Both the position numbers and the translations under genes were made by a program. Below, in pieces: positions 16,021 through 24,142 of a stretch of 48,568 nucleotides of DNA (its first letter is position 1; each line of letters begins with the position of its first letter). Below the pieces are notes generated by a model that was not told where the DNA came from, did no database searches, and saw only the letters and a program-made list of their open reading frames with translations. This DNA is from UBA1740 sp045587025 (lineage in GTDB: Bacteria > Bacillota > Clostridia > Oscillospirales > CAG-272), in contig JAZNBK010000025.1 in assembly GCA_045587025.1 (NCBI GenBank), positions 1 to 48,568 of the forward strand, in the 5' to 3' direction.

Positions 16021-18276
16021 ATGGTCCTTATAATAGCCGAAAAACCGAGCTTGGCGAGAAATATCGCCGCAGGTATAGGTGAAATAAAGGCAAGACGAGA
16101 CGGATATCTTGAATGTGACGGATATCTTATCAGCTGGGCGTTCGGACATCTTTTTTCGCTTTGCGACATAGAGGAATATTCGCCCTCGCCCGACGGCACG
16201 AACAGATGGACTATGCAAAATCTGCCTTGCTTTCCCACAGAATTTAAGTTTGACCTGAAAAAGGGAGCGGACAAAAAAACCGATACGGGCGTTCTCAAGC
16301 AGTTCAAGATAATCGAAACGCTCTGTAACAGAGCGGACGTCGATACGATAGTAAACGCAGGAGACGCAGACCGAGAGGGAGAAATTATCGTCCGCATATG
16401 CGTAAACAAAGCGTTACATTCAAAGAAGCGCTTTTTGCGCCTGTGGCTCCCCGACCAAACGCCGCAAACGGTAGCGAAGGCGCTCTCCGAAATGAAGGAG
16501 GAGGGCGAGTACGAGAACCTCGCAAACGAAGGGCTCGCCCGCACCTATATAGATTGGCTCTACGGAGTAAACCTGACCAGATACGCCACGCTCAAAACAG
16601 GAAAGCTTCTTCGTGTCGGACGTGTTATCATACCGATAGTAAAGGCGATTTACGACAGAGATATAGCTATTCGTGATTTTAAGCCGGAAAAATATTACGC
16701 CGCGTTCAGCTCCGCCGAGACGAACGGCGAGACGGTAGAGCTTTTGAGCAAACAAAAGCTTGCAAAAGACGAGCTTGAAAAGGCAAACGAGCTGTGTAAA
16801 TTATATAATCAAACGGGCGCGACCGTCACCGACAAAAAGACGAAAAAGGACAAGCTTTCGGCAGGAAAGCTTTATTCGCTTTCCAAGCTGCAAAACGTCC
16901 TCGGAAAGAAATATAAGATGTCTATGGCGGACAGTCTCGCAATAGTGCAAAAGCTGTACGAGGAGGGGTATCTCACCTATCCGCGTACTAACAGCGAGTA
17001 TCTTGCGACCGCCGAAATGCAGAAGATAAAGCAGATTTTGGAAAACGTCAAGTCGATGGGATATCCCGTCGCCTTTAAGGGCGGAAAAAACATTTTCGAC
17101 GACAGCAAGATAGAATCTCACTCCGCATTGACACCCACCTACAAGATACCCGACAAGAGCAAGCTTTCAGAGCGCGAAATGCAGGTATATTCTACCGTTT
17201 TTCGCCGTTTCGTCGCAGTTTTCTGCGAGGAGGACTGCCTGGTTGAAAAGTCGGAGCTTACGATAGCGGTAGGAGATTTGGAGAGCTTTTCTCTTAAAGG
17301 GACCGTCATTTTACAGCGCGGCTGGACTAAGTTCGACGACAGAGAGACGAAGGATAAATTCCTGCCGAATCTCAATAAAGGGGATAAGGTGGAGATAAAT
17401 TTTAAGCCGATAGAAAAGGAGACCTCGCCGCCCCGTCACTATACGATAGAAACATTGAACAATTATCTGAAAAACCCCTTCCGTGATGAAAAGGCGGCTT
17501 TGGCTGAGGCAGAGGAAGGCGTCGAAAACGACGACGAGGATTACAGGGCTATCTTTGACGGTCTGGAGCTCGGCACGGAAGCGACGAGAACGGGAATTAT
17601 AGATAATGCGAGAAAGAGCGGTTATATTCAGCTCAAAAAAGACGTCTATACCATTCTGCCCGACGGAGAGTTTCTAATCGAGGCGCTCTGCCGTATGGAG
17701 ATAAATATGGACAAATATAAGACCTCGGAAATGGGCAGAGCGCTTAAAAAGGTCTACCGTGGAAGTATCGGAATAATGGATAGCGTCTCGCTCGCGCAAA
17801 AGGAGATAAGCGAGGTCTTTTCTGCGAAGGCATCGGAAGATATAGAGATAGACGCAGAGACGGGATGTATCGGAGACGTCGTCGGAAAATGCCCTCTTTG
17901 CGAGGGCGAGATAAGGAGAACGAGCTTTGGCTACGGATGCTCCGCGTATAAGACGGCAAACTGCCGTTTTTCCGTCAGGGAATATATATGCGGACGAGCG
18001 ATTTCTATTTCAAATATGAAGCTCCTGCTTGAAAGCGGCAAAACGGCGCAAATCAAGGGCTTTGTTTCTCCAAAAACCAAAAAGACCTTCGACGCCGTAT
18101 TAAAATTGGACGGAAACGGAGTAAAGTTCGATTTTGAATCTCCGAGAGCGGAGAACGCAAGGAGCGTTTCGACAGAAAGAGCAGGCGAAGGTAAGCCGAG
18201 CGGAGCGAATTTCTACGCTACGACGAAACGTTTTGAGCAAAATCCCGAGCTGCCTCCCGACTTTTTTGACAATTGA
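16021..18276 (+). CDS. topB: DNA topoisomerase III
   Basis: Type IA topoisomerase that breaks one strand through a 5'-phosphotyrosine and decatenates DNA. The Toprim domain has IIAEKPSLARNIA at 4-16 and the acidic triad DADREGE at 115-121. The catalytic tyrosine is Tyr320 in YLTYPRTNSEYL. One zinc-finger-like block (CPLCEG with YGCSAYKTANCRF) lies near residue 624, followed by the usual C-terminal KGFVSPKTKKTFDAVL module. The 751 residues match Firmicutes TopB. A purine-rich ribosome site AAGGGGGAG (16007-16015) precedes the start. No relaxase, integrase or conjugation gene is near, so this looks like a housekeeping copy and not one carried by a conjugative element. Confidence 0.95.
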   Translation: MVLIIAEKPSLARNIAAGIGEIKARRDGYLECDGYLISWAFGHLFSLCDIEEYSPSPDGTNRWTMQNLPCFPTEFKFDLKKGADKKTDTGVLKQFKIIETLCNRADVDTIVNAGDADREGEIIVRICVNKALHSKKRFLRLWLPDQTPQTVAKALSEMKEEGEYENLANEGLARTYIDWLYGVNLTRYATLKTGKLLRVGRVIIPIVKAIYDRDIAIRDFKPEKYYAAFSSAETNGETVELLSKQKLAKDELEKANELCKLYNQTGATVTDKKTKKDKLSAGKLYSLSKLQNVLGKKYKMSMADSLAIVQKLYEEGYLTYPRTNSEYLATAEMQKIKQILENVKSMGYPVAFKGGKNIFDDSKIESHSALTPTYKIPDKSKLSEREMQVYSTVFRRFVAVFCEEDCLVEKSELTIAVGDLESFSLKGTVILQRGWTKFDDRETKDKFLPNLNKGDKVEINFKPIEKETSPPRHYTIETLNNYLKNPFRDEKAALAEAEEGVENDDEDYRAIFDGLELGTEATRTGIIDNARKSGYIQLKKDVYTILPDGEFLIEALCRMEINMDKYKTSEMGRALKKVYRGSIGIMDSVSLAQKEISEVFSAKASEDIEIDAETGCIGDVVGKCPLCEGEIRRTSFGYGCSAYKTANCRFSVREYICGRAISISNMKLLLESGKTAQIKGFVSPKTKKTFDAVLKLDGNGVKFDFESPRAENARSVSTERAGEGKPSGANFYATTKRFEQNPELPPDFFDN

Positions 18277-18361
18277 TTTTCAAATAAATGAAATTCCGCA
18301 AATTAACACAAAGCGCTAAAAGGACATAAACTGATAAAAAAGCTTTTGCGAGGTGCTACGA

Positions 18362-20176
18362 ATGTGTTCAATATGCGGAATTTTTAATTTTGATAGCGAT
18401 GTAGATAAAACGGCGAAGGAAATGAGCGACCGAATGATACATAGAGGGCCTGACTCCTCGGACATTTTTTTTGAAAACGGAGTTTGTCTTTGCCACAACC
18501 GTTTGGCAGTAATGGATATCGAGGGCGGAAAGCAACCGATGAGCATTTTTCACAACAGCAAAAAGTATACGATTGTTTACAACGGTGAGATATATAATAT
18601 GAAGGAGCTGGCGAGCGAGCTGGCAAGGCGAGGCATAACGCCAAGGACGAAATGCGACACCGAATACGTTCTTTGGAGCTATATTATATGGGGCGAGGAC
18701 GCTCCGAAAAAGCTGAACGGAATTTTTGCCTTCGCCGTCTATGAGAGCGGAAGCGGAAGGGTTTTCGTTGCGCGCGACAGGTTTGGAATAAAGCCGTTTT
18801 ACTATACGAGGGTAGGGGAGCAATTCCTCTTTGCGTCCGAGATAAAGGCGCTGTTCGCCCATAAAGGTGTCACTGCAAAGCTCGACAGTCGCGGGCTTTG
18901 GGAGCTTTTGTATCTCGCTCCCGTCACGCTCGAGCATAGCGGAGTTTTTTATGGCATACACGAGCTTGGAACGGCAGAGTGCGGATACGTGGACGATACG
19001 GGCGCGCATTTTCATAAATATTGGAAATTAGAAGCGCGAGAGCTTCATCAGTCGAGAGAGGAAATTATCGAGAACACGAAGCGCCTGCTGATAGACGCGA
19101 TAGAAAGACAGCTCGTATCCGACGTTCCTCTTTGCAGCTTTTTGTCGGGAGGGCTCGACTCGTCTGTAATAAGCGCGGTGGCGCAGAGAGCGTATCAAAG
19201 AGAGGGAAGAACGCTTTCCACCTATTCCTTTGAATATGAGAACAACGATTTCAAGGCGAGCGCCTTTCAGCCGAATAAGGACGAGGATTACGCTAAATGG
19301 CTCGCCGATTATTTAGGCACGGAGCATACCGTTCTGGTTGCGCCCACAGAGAGCGTGGCGAAGCACTTGAAGGACGCCGCAATAGCGAGAGACCTGCCCG
19401 GGCAGGCGGATATAGATTCGTCGCTCTGGTATTTCTGCCGAGAGGTCAAAAAGCGCCACACGGTAGCGCTCTCGGGGGAATGCTCCGACGAAATATTCGG
19501 CGGATACCCCTGGTTTTACCGAGAGGAAATGCTGAACCGAAAATTCTTCCCGTGGCTCCACGCGCCAAGGGAAAGGATATCGCTTTTTGACGACGCGATA
19601 GTAAGGTCGGATGAGGGCTTTGAATATATAAGCGAGTTTTACAAAAAGGCGGTAAGCGAGGTCGACTTTCTTGAAAGCGACAGCAAAGAGATGAAAACCT
19701 CAAGAATTGCAACGAAGCTATCGGTTGAATATTTTATGACTAATCTGCTCGCGCGAAAGGACAGAATGAGCATGGCGCACGCGCTCGAGGTGAGAGTTCC
19801 GTTTGCAGACCACAGAATTCTTGAATACGTGTATAACGTGCCGTGGAGCGTGAAGTTCGAGGGCGGAGTGGAAAAGGCGCTTTTACGAGAAGCGATGAAG
19901 GAATATCTGCCAAGTCGGATATTAGAGAGAAAAAAGAGCCCGTACCCAAAGACGCATAATCCGCAATATGAAGCGACTGTCAGAAAAATGCTTAAAGAAA
20001 CGCTCGAGCGCAGCGATAGCAGATTGAGAGAAATAATTTCAAAGCCAAAGCTTGAAGCGCTTATGCAGGGCGAGGACAAAACCTGGTTCGGTCAGCTGAT
20101 GTCAAGACCGCAGATGTACGCCTGGCTCATTCAGCTCGATGCCTGGCTTTCGCATTATTCGGTTGAATTTATATGA
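18362..20176 (+). CDS. asnB: Asparagine synthase (glutamine-hydrolysing)
   Basis: Makes asparagine from aspartate, ATP and glutamine. The protein starts MCSICGIFNF, so that after Met removal Cys2 is the glutaminase nucleophile. This fixes the start at 18362, not at the in-frame ATG 9 nt earlier. The glutaminase domain shows RMIHRGPDSS and YNGEIYN. The synthetase domain has the PP-loop SGGLDS at 262-267, then ALSGECSDEIFGGYPW and the downstream RKDRMSMAHALEVRVPF. The 604 residues match the family. GAGGTG (18350-18355) is the ribosome site. It is followed by a YbaK-type deacylase from its own promoter and asnS, grouping asparagine synthesis with its use in translation. Confidence 0.95.
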   Translation: MCSICGIFNFDSDVDKTAKEMSDRMIHRGPDSSDIFFENGVCLCHNRLAVMDIEGGKQPMSIFHNSKKYTIVYNGEIYNMKELASELARRGITPRTKCDTEYVLWSYIIWGEDAPKKLNGIFAFAVYESGSGRVFVARDRFGIKPFYYTRVGEQFLFASEIKALFAHKGVTAKLDSRGLWELLYLAPVTLEHSGVFYGIHELGTAECGYVDDTGAHFHKYWKLEARELHQSREEIIENTKRLLIDAIERQLVSDVPLCSFLSGGLDSSVISAVAQRAYQREGRTLSTYSFEYENNDFKASAFQPNKDEDYAKWLADYLGTEHTVLVAPTESVAKHLKDAAIARDLPGQADIDSSLWYFCREVKKRHTVALSGECSDEIFGGYPWFYREEMLNRKFFPWLHAPRERISLFDDAIVRSDEGFEYISEFYKKAVSEVDFLESDSKEMKTSRIATKLSVEYFMTNLLARKDRMSMAHALEVRVPFADHRILEYVYNVPWSVKFEGGVEKALLREAMKEYLPSRILERKKSPYPKTHNPQYEATVRKMLKETLERSDSRLREIISKPKLEALMQGEDKTWFGQLMSRPQMYAWLIQLDAWLSHYSVEFI

Positions 20177-20255
20177 AAAATAGATTAAGGAGCTTTCTCT
20201 TTGCCGAAAATATAAAAAGATATCGAGAAAAACCTTGTAAAATATTGATAAATGC

Positions 20256-20284
20256 TTGAATTTGTAAATATTTTGTGATATACT
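20256..20284 (+). promoter_or_regulatory. SigA-type promoter of the deacylase-asnS unit
   Basis: TTGAAT at 20256-20261, 17-nt spacer, TATACT at 20279-20284, with TGA at 20276-20278 as an extended -10. The leader contains a 6-bp hairpin, CGGCGC (20321-20326) with GCGCCG (20338-20343), ending 3 nt before the AGAGAGG ribosome site. Confidence 0.75.
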
Positions 20285-20358
20285 TTATAGGTATAATTAT
20301 AAATTAAGGTTGTAAAAAAACGGCGCGTGAGCAAAATGCGCCGCAAGAGAGGCAAAAA

Positions 20359-20829
20359 ATGTCTATTGAAAAGGTAAGAGCTTATTTCAGAGAATGTGGA
20401 ATAGAGGACAGAATAAGAGAGTTCGACGTATCAAGCGCGACGGTCGCCCTTGCGGCAGAGGCGCTCGGATGCGAGGGCGCGAGAATTGCGAAAACGCTAT
20501 CCTTTCTCGTCGGTGACGAAACTATTCTGATAGTTGCCGCAGGCGACGCAAGAATAGATAATCATAAATACAAGGAAAAATTCAAGGCGAAGGCGAAGAT
20601 GCTCGAGCACGACGAGGTGACGAAAAGAATAGGTCACGCCGTCGGAGGCGTTTGTCCTTTCGCTGTGAACGAGGGAGTTTCCGTTTATCTCGACGCATCG
20701 TTAAAGCGCTTTGAGACTGTGTTCCCCGCCTGCGGAAGCTCGAACAGCGCTATCGAATTTACCATACCCGAGCTTGAAAAATATTCTTCCTACGTCGAAT
20801 GGATAGACGTTTGCAAATTACCAGAATAA
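20359..20829 (+). CDS. YbaK/EbsC-type aminoacyl-tRNA deacylase
   Basis: The 156 residues form a single YbaK/ProX-like editing domain of the kind that removes wrong amino acids from tRNA in trans. Family features visible are GARIAKTLSFLVGDETILIV with the conserved lysine at about residue 44, a basic stretch KYKEKFKAKAKML, and the loop IGHAVGGVCPFAV, which matches the GxxxGGxxPxG region. Members act on Cys-tRNA-Pro, Ala-tRNA-Pro or related errors, and the specificity cannot be told from sequence alone. AGAGAGG (20346-20352) lies 6 nt before the start. It precedes asnS by 26 nt, so the two are probably co-transcribed. That pairing hints at proofreading connected with tRNA-Asn, but this is only inference. 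Confidence 0.88.
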   Translation: MSIEKVRAYFRECGIEDRIREFDVSSATVALAAEALGCEGARIAKTLSFLVGDETILIVAAGDARIDNHKYKEKFKAKAKMLEHDEVTKRIGHAVGGVCPFAVNEGVSVYLDASLKRFETVFPACGSSNSAIEFTIPELEKYSSYVEWIDVCKLPE

Positions 20830-20855
20830 TATAAACGAATATAGAGGAAACGAAA

Positions 20856-22250
20856 ATGAAAAGAGATTTAATCAAAGATATTTACGCCGATATGGCGAAA
20901 TACGACGGCAAAAAGATAACCGTCGGCGGTTGGATAAGAAGCATCCGAGACAGCAAGGTGTTCGGCTTTATCGACTTGAACGACGGCAGCTATTTTAAGG
21001 GAATGCAGGTCGTTTTTGAAAGAGAATTTCTCGAAAATTACGACGAGATAACTCATTTTAACGTAGGTAGCGCAGTCGTCGTTAAGGGTAAGCTCGTATT
21101 GACACCCGACGCAAAGCAGCCGTTTGAATTAAAGGCGAGTGAGATAATCCTCGAGGGCGCTTCAACCCCCGATTATCCTCTGCAAAAGAAGAGACATACC
21201 CTTGAATTTTTGAGAGAGATTGCCTATCTTCGCCCGAGGACGAATCTGTTTTCGGCAGTTTTCCGTGTGAGAAGCGAGATTGCCTTTGCAATTCACGAAT
21301 TTTTCCATTCGCGCGGCTTCGTTTACGTTCATACCCCCCTTATCACCGGCTCTGACTGCGAGGGAGCGGGAGAAATGTTCCGTGTAACTACGCTTGATTT
21401 GGAAAATCCGCCCAAAAACGAGGACGGAAGCATCGACTTCTCTCAGGATTTCTTCGGAAAGAGCGCAAACCTGACGGTTTCAGGTCAGCTTGAGGGCGAG
21501 ACCTACGCTATGGCATTTGGAAATATATACACCTTCGGTCCTACCTTCCGCGCAGAGAACTCGAACACTGCGCGCCACGCGGCAGAATTTTGGATGATAG
21601 AGCCCGAAATTGCTTTCGCAGACCTTGACGATAATATGCAGCTCGCTTGGGATATGATAAAGCACATAGTAAATCACGTTCTCTCGAACTGTAAGACCGA
21701 GCTTAGCTTCTTCAACGATTTCGTAGACAAAGGACTGCTCGAGCGTCTTAACGCGCTTGCGAGCAGCGATTACGAGAAGGTGACCTATACCGAGGCGGTC
21801 GAGCTTTTGAAAAAGAGCGGCAAAGAGTTCAAGTACCCTGTTGAATGGGGAAGCGACCTTCAGACCGAGCACGAGAGATATCTCACGGAGGAAATATATA
21901 AGAAGCCGATTTTCGTAATAGATTATCCGAAGGAGATAAAGTCCTTCTATATGCGCTTAAACGACGATAATAAGACGGTCGCCGCAATGGACCTTCTCGT
22001 ACCCGGCGTCGGAGAGATTATAGGCGGAAGTCAGCGTGAAGAGCGTATCGACGTTCTCCTTGCGAGAATGAACGAGCTTGGACTTAAAGAAGAGGATTAC
22101 AGCTGGTATCTCAACCTTCGCCGTTACGGCGGAACGAAGCACGCGGGCTACGGCTTGGGCTTCGAGAGAATTATAATGTATATGACGGGCGTAAGTAATA
22201 TCAGAGACGTTATTCCTTATCCGAGAACGGTCGGAAACGCAGAATATTAA
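20856..22250 (+). CDS. asnS: Asparagine--tRNA ligase
   Basis: Class IIb synthetase that charges tRNA-Asn. The N-terminal OB-fold anticodon domain (VGGWIRSIRDSKVFGFIDLNDG, from about residue 22) is followed by the catalytic core: motif 2 around TFGPTFRAENSNTARHAAEFWMIEPE and motif 3 as GLGFERIIMYMTG. REERIDVL and GGSQ precede it. The insert and the AEFWMIEPE block separate it from aspartyl-tRNA synthetases. The 464 residues match the family. AGAGGA (20843-20848) is the ribosome site. Its presence means Asn-tRNA can be made directly, so the GatCAB amidation route is not strictly needed for asparagine here. Confidence 0.95.
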   Translation: MKRDLIKDIYADMAKYDGKKITVGGWIRSIRDSKVFGFIDLNDGSYFKGMQVVFEREFLENYDEITHFNVGSAVVVKGKLVLTPDAKQPFELKASEIILEGASTPDYPLQKKRHTLEFLREIAYLRPRTNLFSAVFRVRSEIAFAIHEFFHSRGFVYVHTPLITGSDCEGAGEMFRVTTLDLENPPKNEDGSIDFSQDFFGKSANLTVSGQLEGETYAMAFGNIYTFGPTFRAENSNTARHAAEFWMIEPEIAFADLDDNMQLAWDMIKHIVNHVLSNCKTELSFFNDFVDKGLLERLNALASSDYEKVTYTEAVELLKKSGKEFKYPVEWGSDLQTEHERYLTEEIYKKPIFVIDYPKEIKSFYMRLNDDNKTVAAMDLLVPGVGEIIGGSQREERIDVLLARMNELGLKEEDYSWYLNLRRYGGTKHAGYGLGFERIIMYMTGVSNIRDVIPYPRTVGNAEY

Positions 22251-22270
22251 GCTTTACGTATAAAACTAAC

Positions 22271-22300
22271 GGGACTGTTTCATAAAATTGGAACAGTCCC
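22271..22300. repeat. GGGACTGTTTC hairpin without a T tract
   Basis: GGGACTGTTTC (22271-22281) pairs with GGAACAGTCCC (22290-22300) at 10 of 11 positions around an 8-nt A/T loop. No run of T or A flanks the stem, so it is not a classical terminator on either strand. It lies 20 nt after asnS. The arm resembles the GGGACTGTYTCA ends seen on some Firmicutes insertion sequences, so it may be a remnant or a small non-autonomous element. Confidence 0.5.
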
Positions 22301-22329
22301 ACGCACTTTCGATATATAGAACGGAAAAG

Positions 22330-22345
22330 CGCCTGAAAACAGGCG
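22330..22345 (+). promoter_or_regulatory. Hairpin over the ribosome site of the radical SAM gene
   Basis: CGCCTG (22330-22335) pairs with CAGGCG (22340-22345) around AAAA. The only Shine-Dalgarno-like sequence before the ATG at 22356, AGGCGAG at 22341-22347, lies on its right arm. Pairing could lower translation. No ligand-binding domain is visible upstream. Confidence 0.35.
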
Positions 22346-22355
22346 AGAATGTCTT

Positions 22356-23264
22356 ATGGAAAAATATAAGGAGAAATATTCCCACTGCGCGCTTTGCCCG
22401 AGAGAGTGCGGCGCAGACAGAAATAAAGGCGAGCTTGGCGTTTGCTCGGTCGCTTCGCAATTAAAGCTTGCGCGAGCGGCGCTTCACGAATGGGAGGAGC
22501 CGTGTATTTCGGGCAAAAACGGTTCGGGCACCGTCTTTTTTTCGGGATGCTCGCTTGGATGCGTTTACTGTCAGAATAAAGAAATTTCGGGTGGCGAGGT
22601 CGGACGCGAGATAAGCGCCGAGCGGCTCGTTGAAATCTTTTTCGAGCTGAAGGAAAAGGGAGCGCACAATATAAATTTGGTGACACCGTCTCATTATGTG
22701 CCAACAATTGTTTACGCAATTGAGAGGGCTAAGACACAGAATATAGATATCCCCTTCGTGTATAACAGCAGCGGATATGAAAAGATAGAGACGCTGAAAA
22801 TGCTAAACGGTTTAATAGATATCTATCTGCCCGATTACAAATACAGCGATAGCGACTTGTCGGAAAGGTATTCGTTTGCCCGTGATTATCCCGAGGTCGC
22901 AAGAGCGGCGATAGACGAAATGGTGAGGGCTCAGCCAAAGCCGATATTCGATAAAAACCGTATGATGAAAAAGGGAGTTATAGTCAGACATTTAGTGCTC
23001 CCGTCCTGCTATGAAAATTCACGCAGGGTGATAGAATATCTCTATTCTACCTACAAGGACGATATCTACATAAGCTTGATGAGCCAGTATACCCCTGTGT
23101 GCAAAAGCGATAAGCACCCCGAGCTTAACCAAAAGGTCAGCGCAGAGGAATACGAGCGGCTTATAGATTTTGCTCTTGACATAGGCGTGGAGCGTGGCTT
23201 TATTCAGGAAGGCGGGGCGGCAAGCGAGAGCTTTATCCCGAATTTCGACTGCGAGGGCGTCTGA
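22356..23264 (+). CDS. PflX-like radical SAM protein
   Basis: Radical SAM enzyme of the COG1313 type, related to pyruvate formate-lyase activating enzymes but without an assigned substrate. The radical SAM triad is CSLGCVYC (Cys65, Cys69, Cys72). An N-terminal cluster CALCPRECGADR with a further Cys at 30 is typical of the group and may hold another metal site. NLVTPSHYVP, the IDIYLPDYKY block and VRHLVLPSC fit the family. The 302 residues match. No glycyl-radical enzyme gene lies in the window, so a partner cannot be proposed. It stands 105 nt after asnS and 35 nt before a ZIP transporter gene and may share a transcript with the latter. Confidence 0.88.
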   Translation: MEKYKEKYSHCALCPRECGADRNKGELGVCSVASQLKLARAALHEWEEPCISGKNGSGTVFFSGCSLGCVYCQNKEISGGEVGREISAERLVEIFFELKEKGAHNINLVTPSHYVPTIVYAIERAKTQNIDIPFVYNSSGYEKIETLKMLNGLIDIYLPDYKYSDSDLSERYSFARDYPEVARAAIDEMVRAQPKPIFDKNRMMKKGVIVRHLVLPSCYENSRRVIEYLYSTYKDDIYISLMSQYTPVCKSDKHPELNQKVSAEEYERLIDFALDIGVERGFIQEGGAASESFIPNFDCEGV

Positions 23265-23299
23265 TAAAACGGTGGCAAATCCACCTGAAAGGAGATTTT

Positions 23300-24058
23300 A
23301 TGCAATTGGTTTTTCTAACCGCGTTGGGTGTAGGCGGCGCGACGGTAGTCGGCGCTCTTATCGGCTTCGCGTTTAAAAAAGTATCTCATAAATTCAACGA
23401 TATCGTGCTATCCTTTGCGGCGGGCGTGATGCTTTGCGCCGCCGTTATGGGACTTATCGTTCCTTCGCTTGAACTGGGAGGCAGGTTTTCTCCCGCTATA
23501 GCCGTGCTTGGAATTTTTTGCGGCGCTATATGCCTGAATTTGCTCGACAGATTAGTTCCGCATCTGCACAATATTATGGGCGTGGACAGCGAGGCGCACC
23601 CCGATAAAACTCAACAGATAAACAAGATATTGCTGTTCGTCAGCGCGATAGCGATACATAATTTTCCCGAGGGCATTGCGGCGGGAGTCGGCTTCGGCAC
23701 CGAGAATACCGCCGAGGCGGTCGTTATTGCGCTCGGTATAGCTCTGCAGAATATACCCGAGGGTATGATAATAATAGCGCCGATGATTGCGGCGGGAATA
23801 AGCCGCAGAAAAACTCTGCTCTGCGCGGTTGCGACCGGGCTTGTAGAGATTGTCGGAACGCTTTTCGGATATCTTGCCGTCAGCATTTCCTCCGCTATTC
23901 TTCCTTTTGCGCTTGCGTTTGCGGGAGGCACTATGCTATACGTAATAAGCGACGAGATGATACCCGAAACGCACTCGCACGGAAGCGAGAGAGGGGCTAC
24001 CTATTCGCTCCTTTTCGGCTTTTGTCTTATGCTCCTTATTGACTTTTTCCTCGGTTAA
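23300..24058 (+). CDS. ZIP family metal transporter
   Basis: Inner-membrane metal ion importer of the ZIP family, which carries Zn2+ and sometimes Fe2+ or Mn2+. The 252 residues contain about eight hydrophobic segments. The two metal-site motifs of helices 4 and 5 are present as HNFPEG (His120 to Gly125) and QNIPEG (150-155). The short His/Asp loop HLHNIMGVDSEAHPD (from about 88) lies between segments 3 and 4. The metal cannot be told from sequence. AAAGGAGA (23288-23295) gives a strong ribosome site. No metal-regulator box was recognised upstream. The gap to the radical SAM gene is 35 nt, so co-transcription is plausible. Confidence 0.92.
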   Translation: MQLVFLTALGVGGATVVGALIGFAFKKVSHKFNDIVLSFAAGVMLCAAVMGLIVPSLELGGRFSPAIAVLGIFCGAICLNLLDRLVPHLHNIMGVDSEAHPDKTQQINKILLFVSAIAIHNFPEGIAAGVGFGTENTAEAVVIALGIALQNIPEGMIIIAPMIAAGISRRKTLLCAVATGLVEIVGTLFGYLAVSISSAILPFALAFAGGTMLYVISDEMIPETHSHGSERGATYSLLFGFCLMLLIDFFLG

Positions 24059-24080
24059 AATATAAAATATAAAACAGGGA

Positions 24081-24109
24081 TTGATTTTTTCGACAAATTG
24101 TGATATATT
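24081..24109 (+). promoter_or_regulatory. Extended -10 promoter of galT
   Basis: TTGATT at 24081-24086, 17-nt spacer, TATATT at 24104-24109 with TGA at 24101-24103. TTCGACA at 24089-24095 inside the spacer is an exact match to the inverse Spo0A box, but a 7-mer match may be chance. Confidence 0.6.
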
Positions 24110-24142
24110 TACAAAGGTAATCTTAAAATCGGAGAAGAAAAA

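Noticed and set aside
16021..18276. topB as a marker of an integrated conjugative element
   Set aside because: There are no relaxase, integrase, single-strand-binding or secretion genes nearby, and base and codon use match the neighbours.
20173..20259. 28-residue open frame overlapping the asnB stop (ATGA)
   Set aside because: The overlap is suggestive but there is no ribosome site, the sequence is not recognisable and it runs into the next promoter.
24089..24095. Exact inverse Spo0A box before galT
   Set aside because: A single 7-mer in an A/T-rich spacer is expected by chance, and galT is not a sporulation gene.
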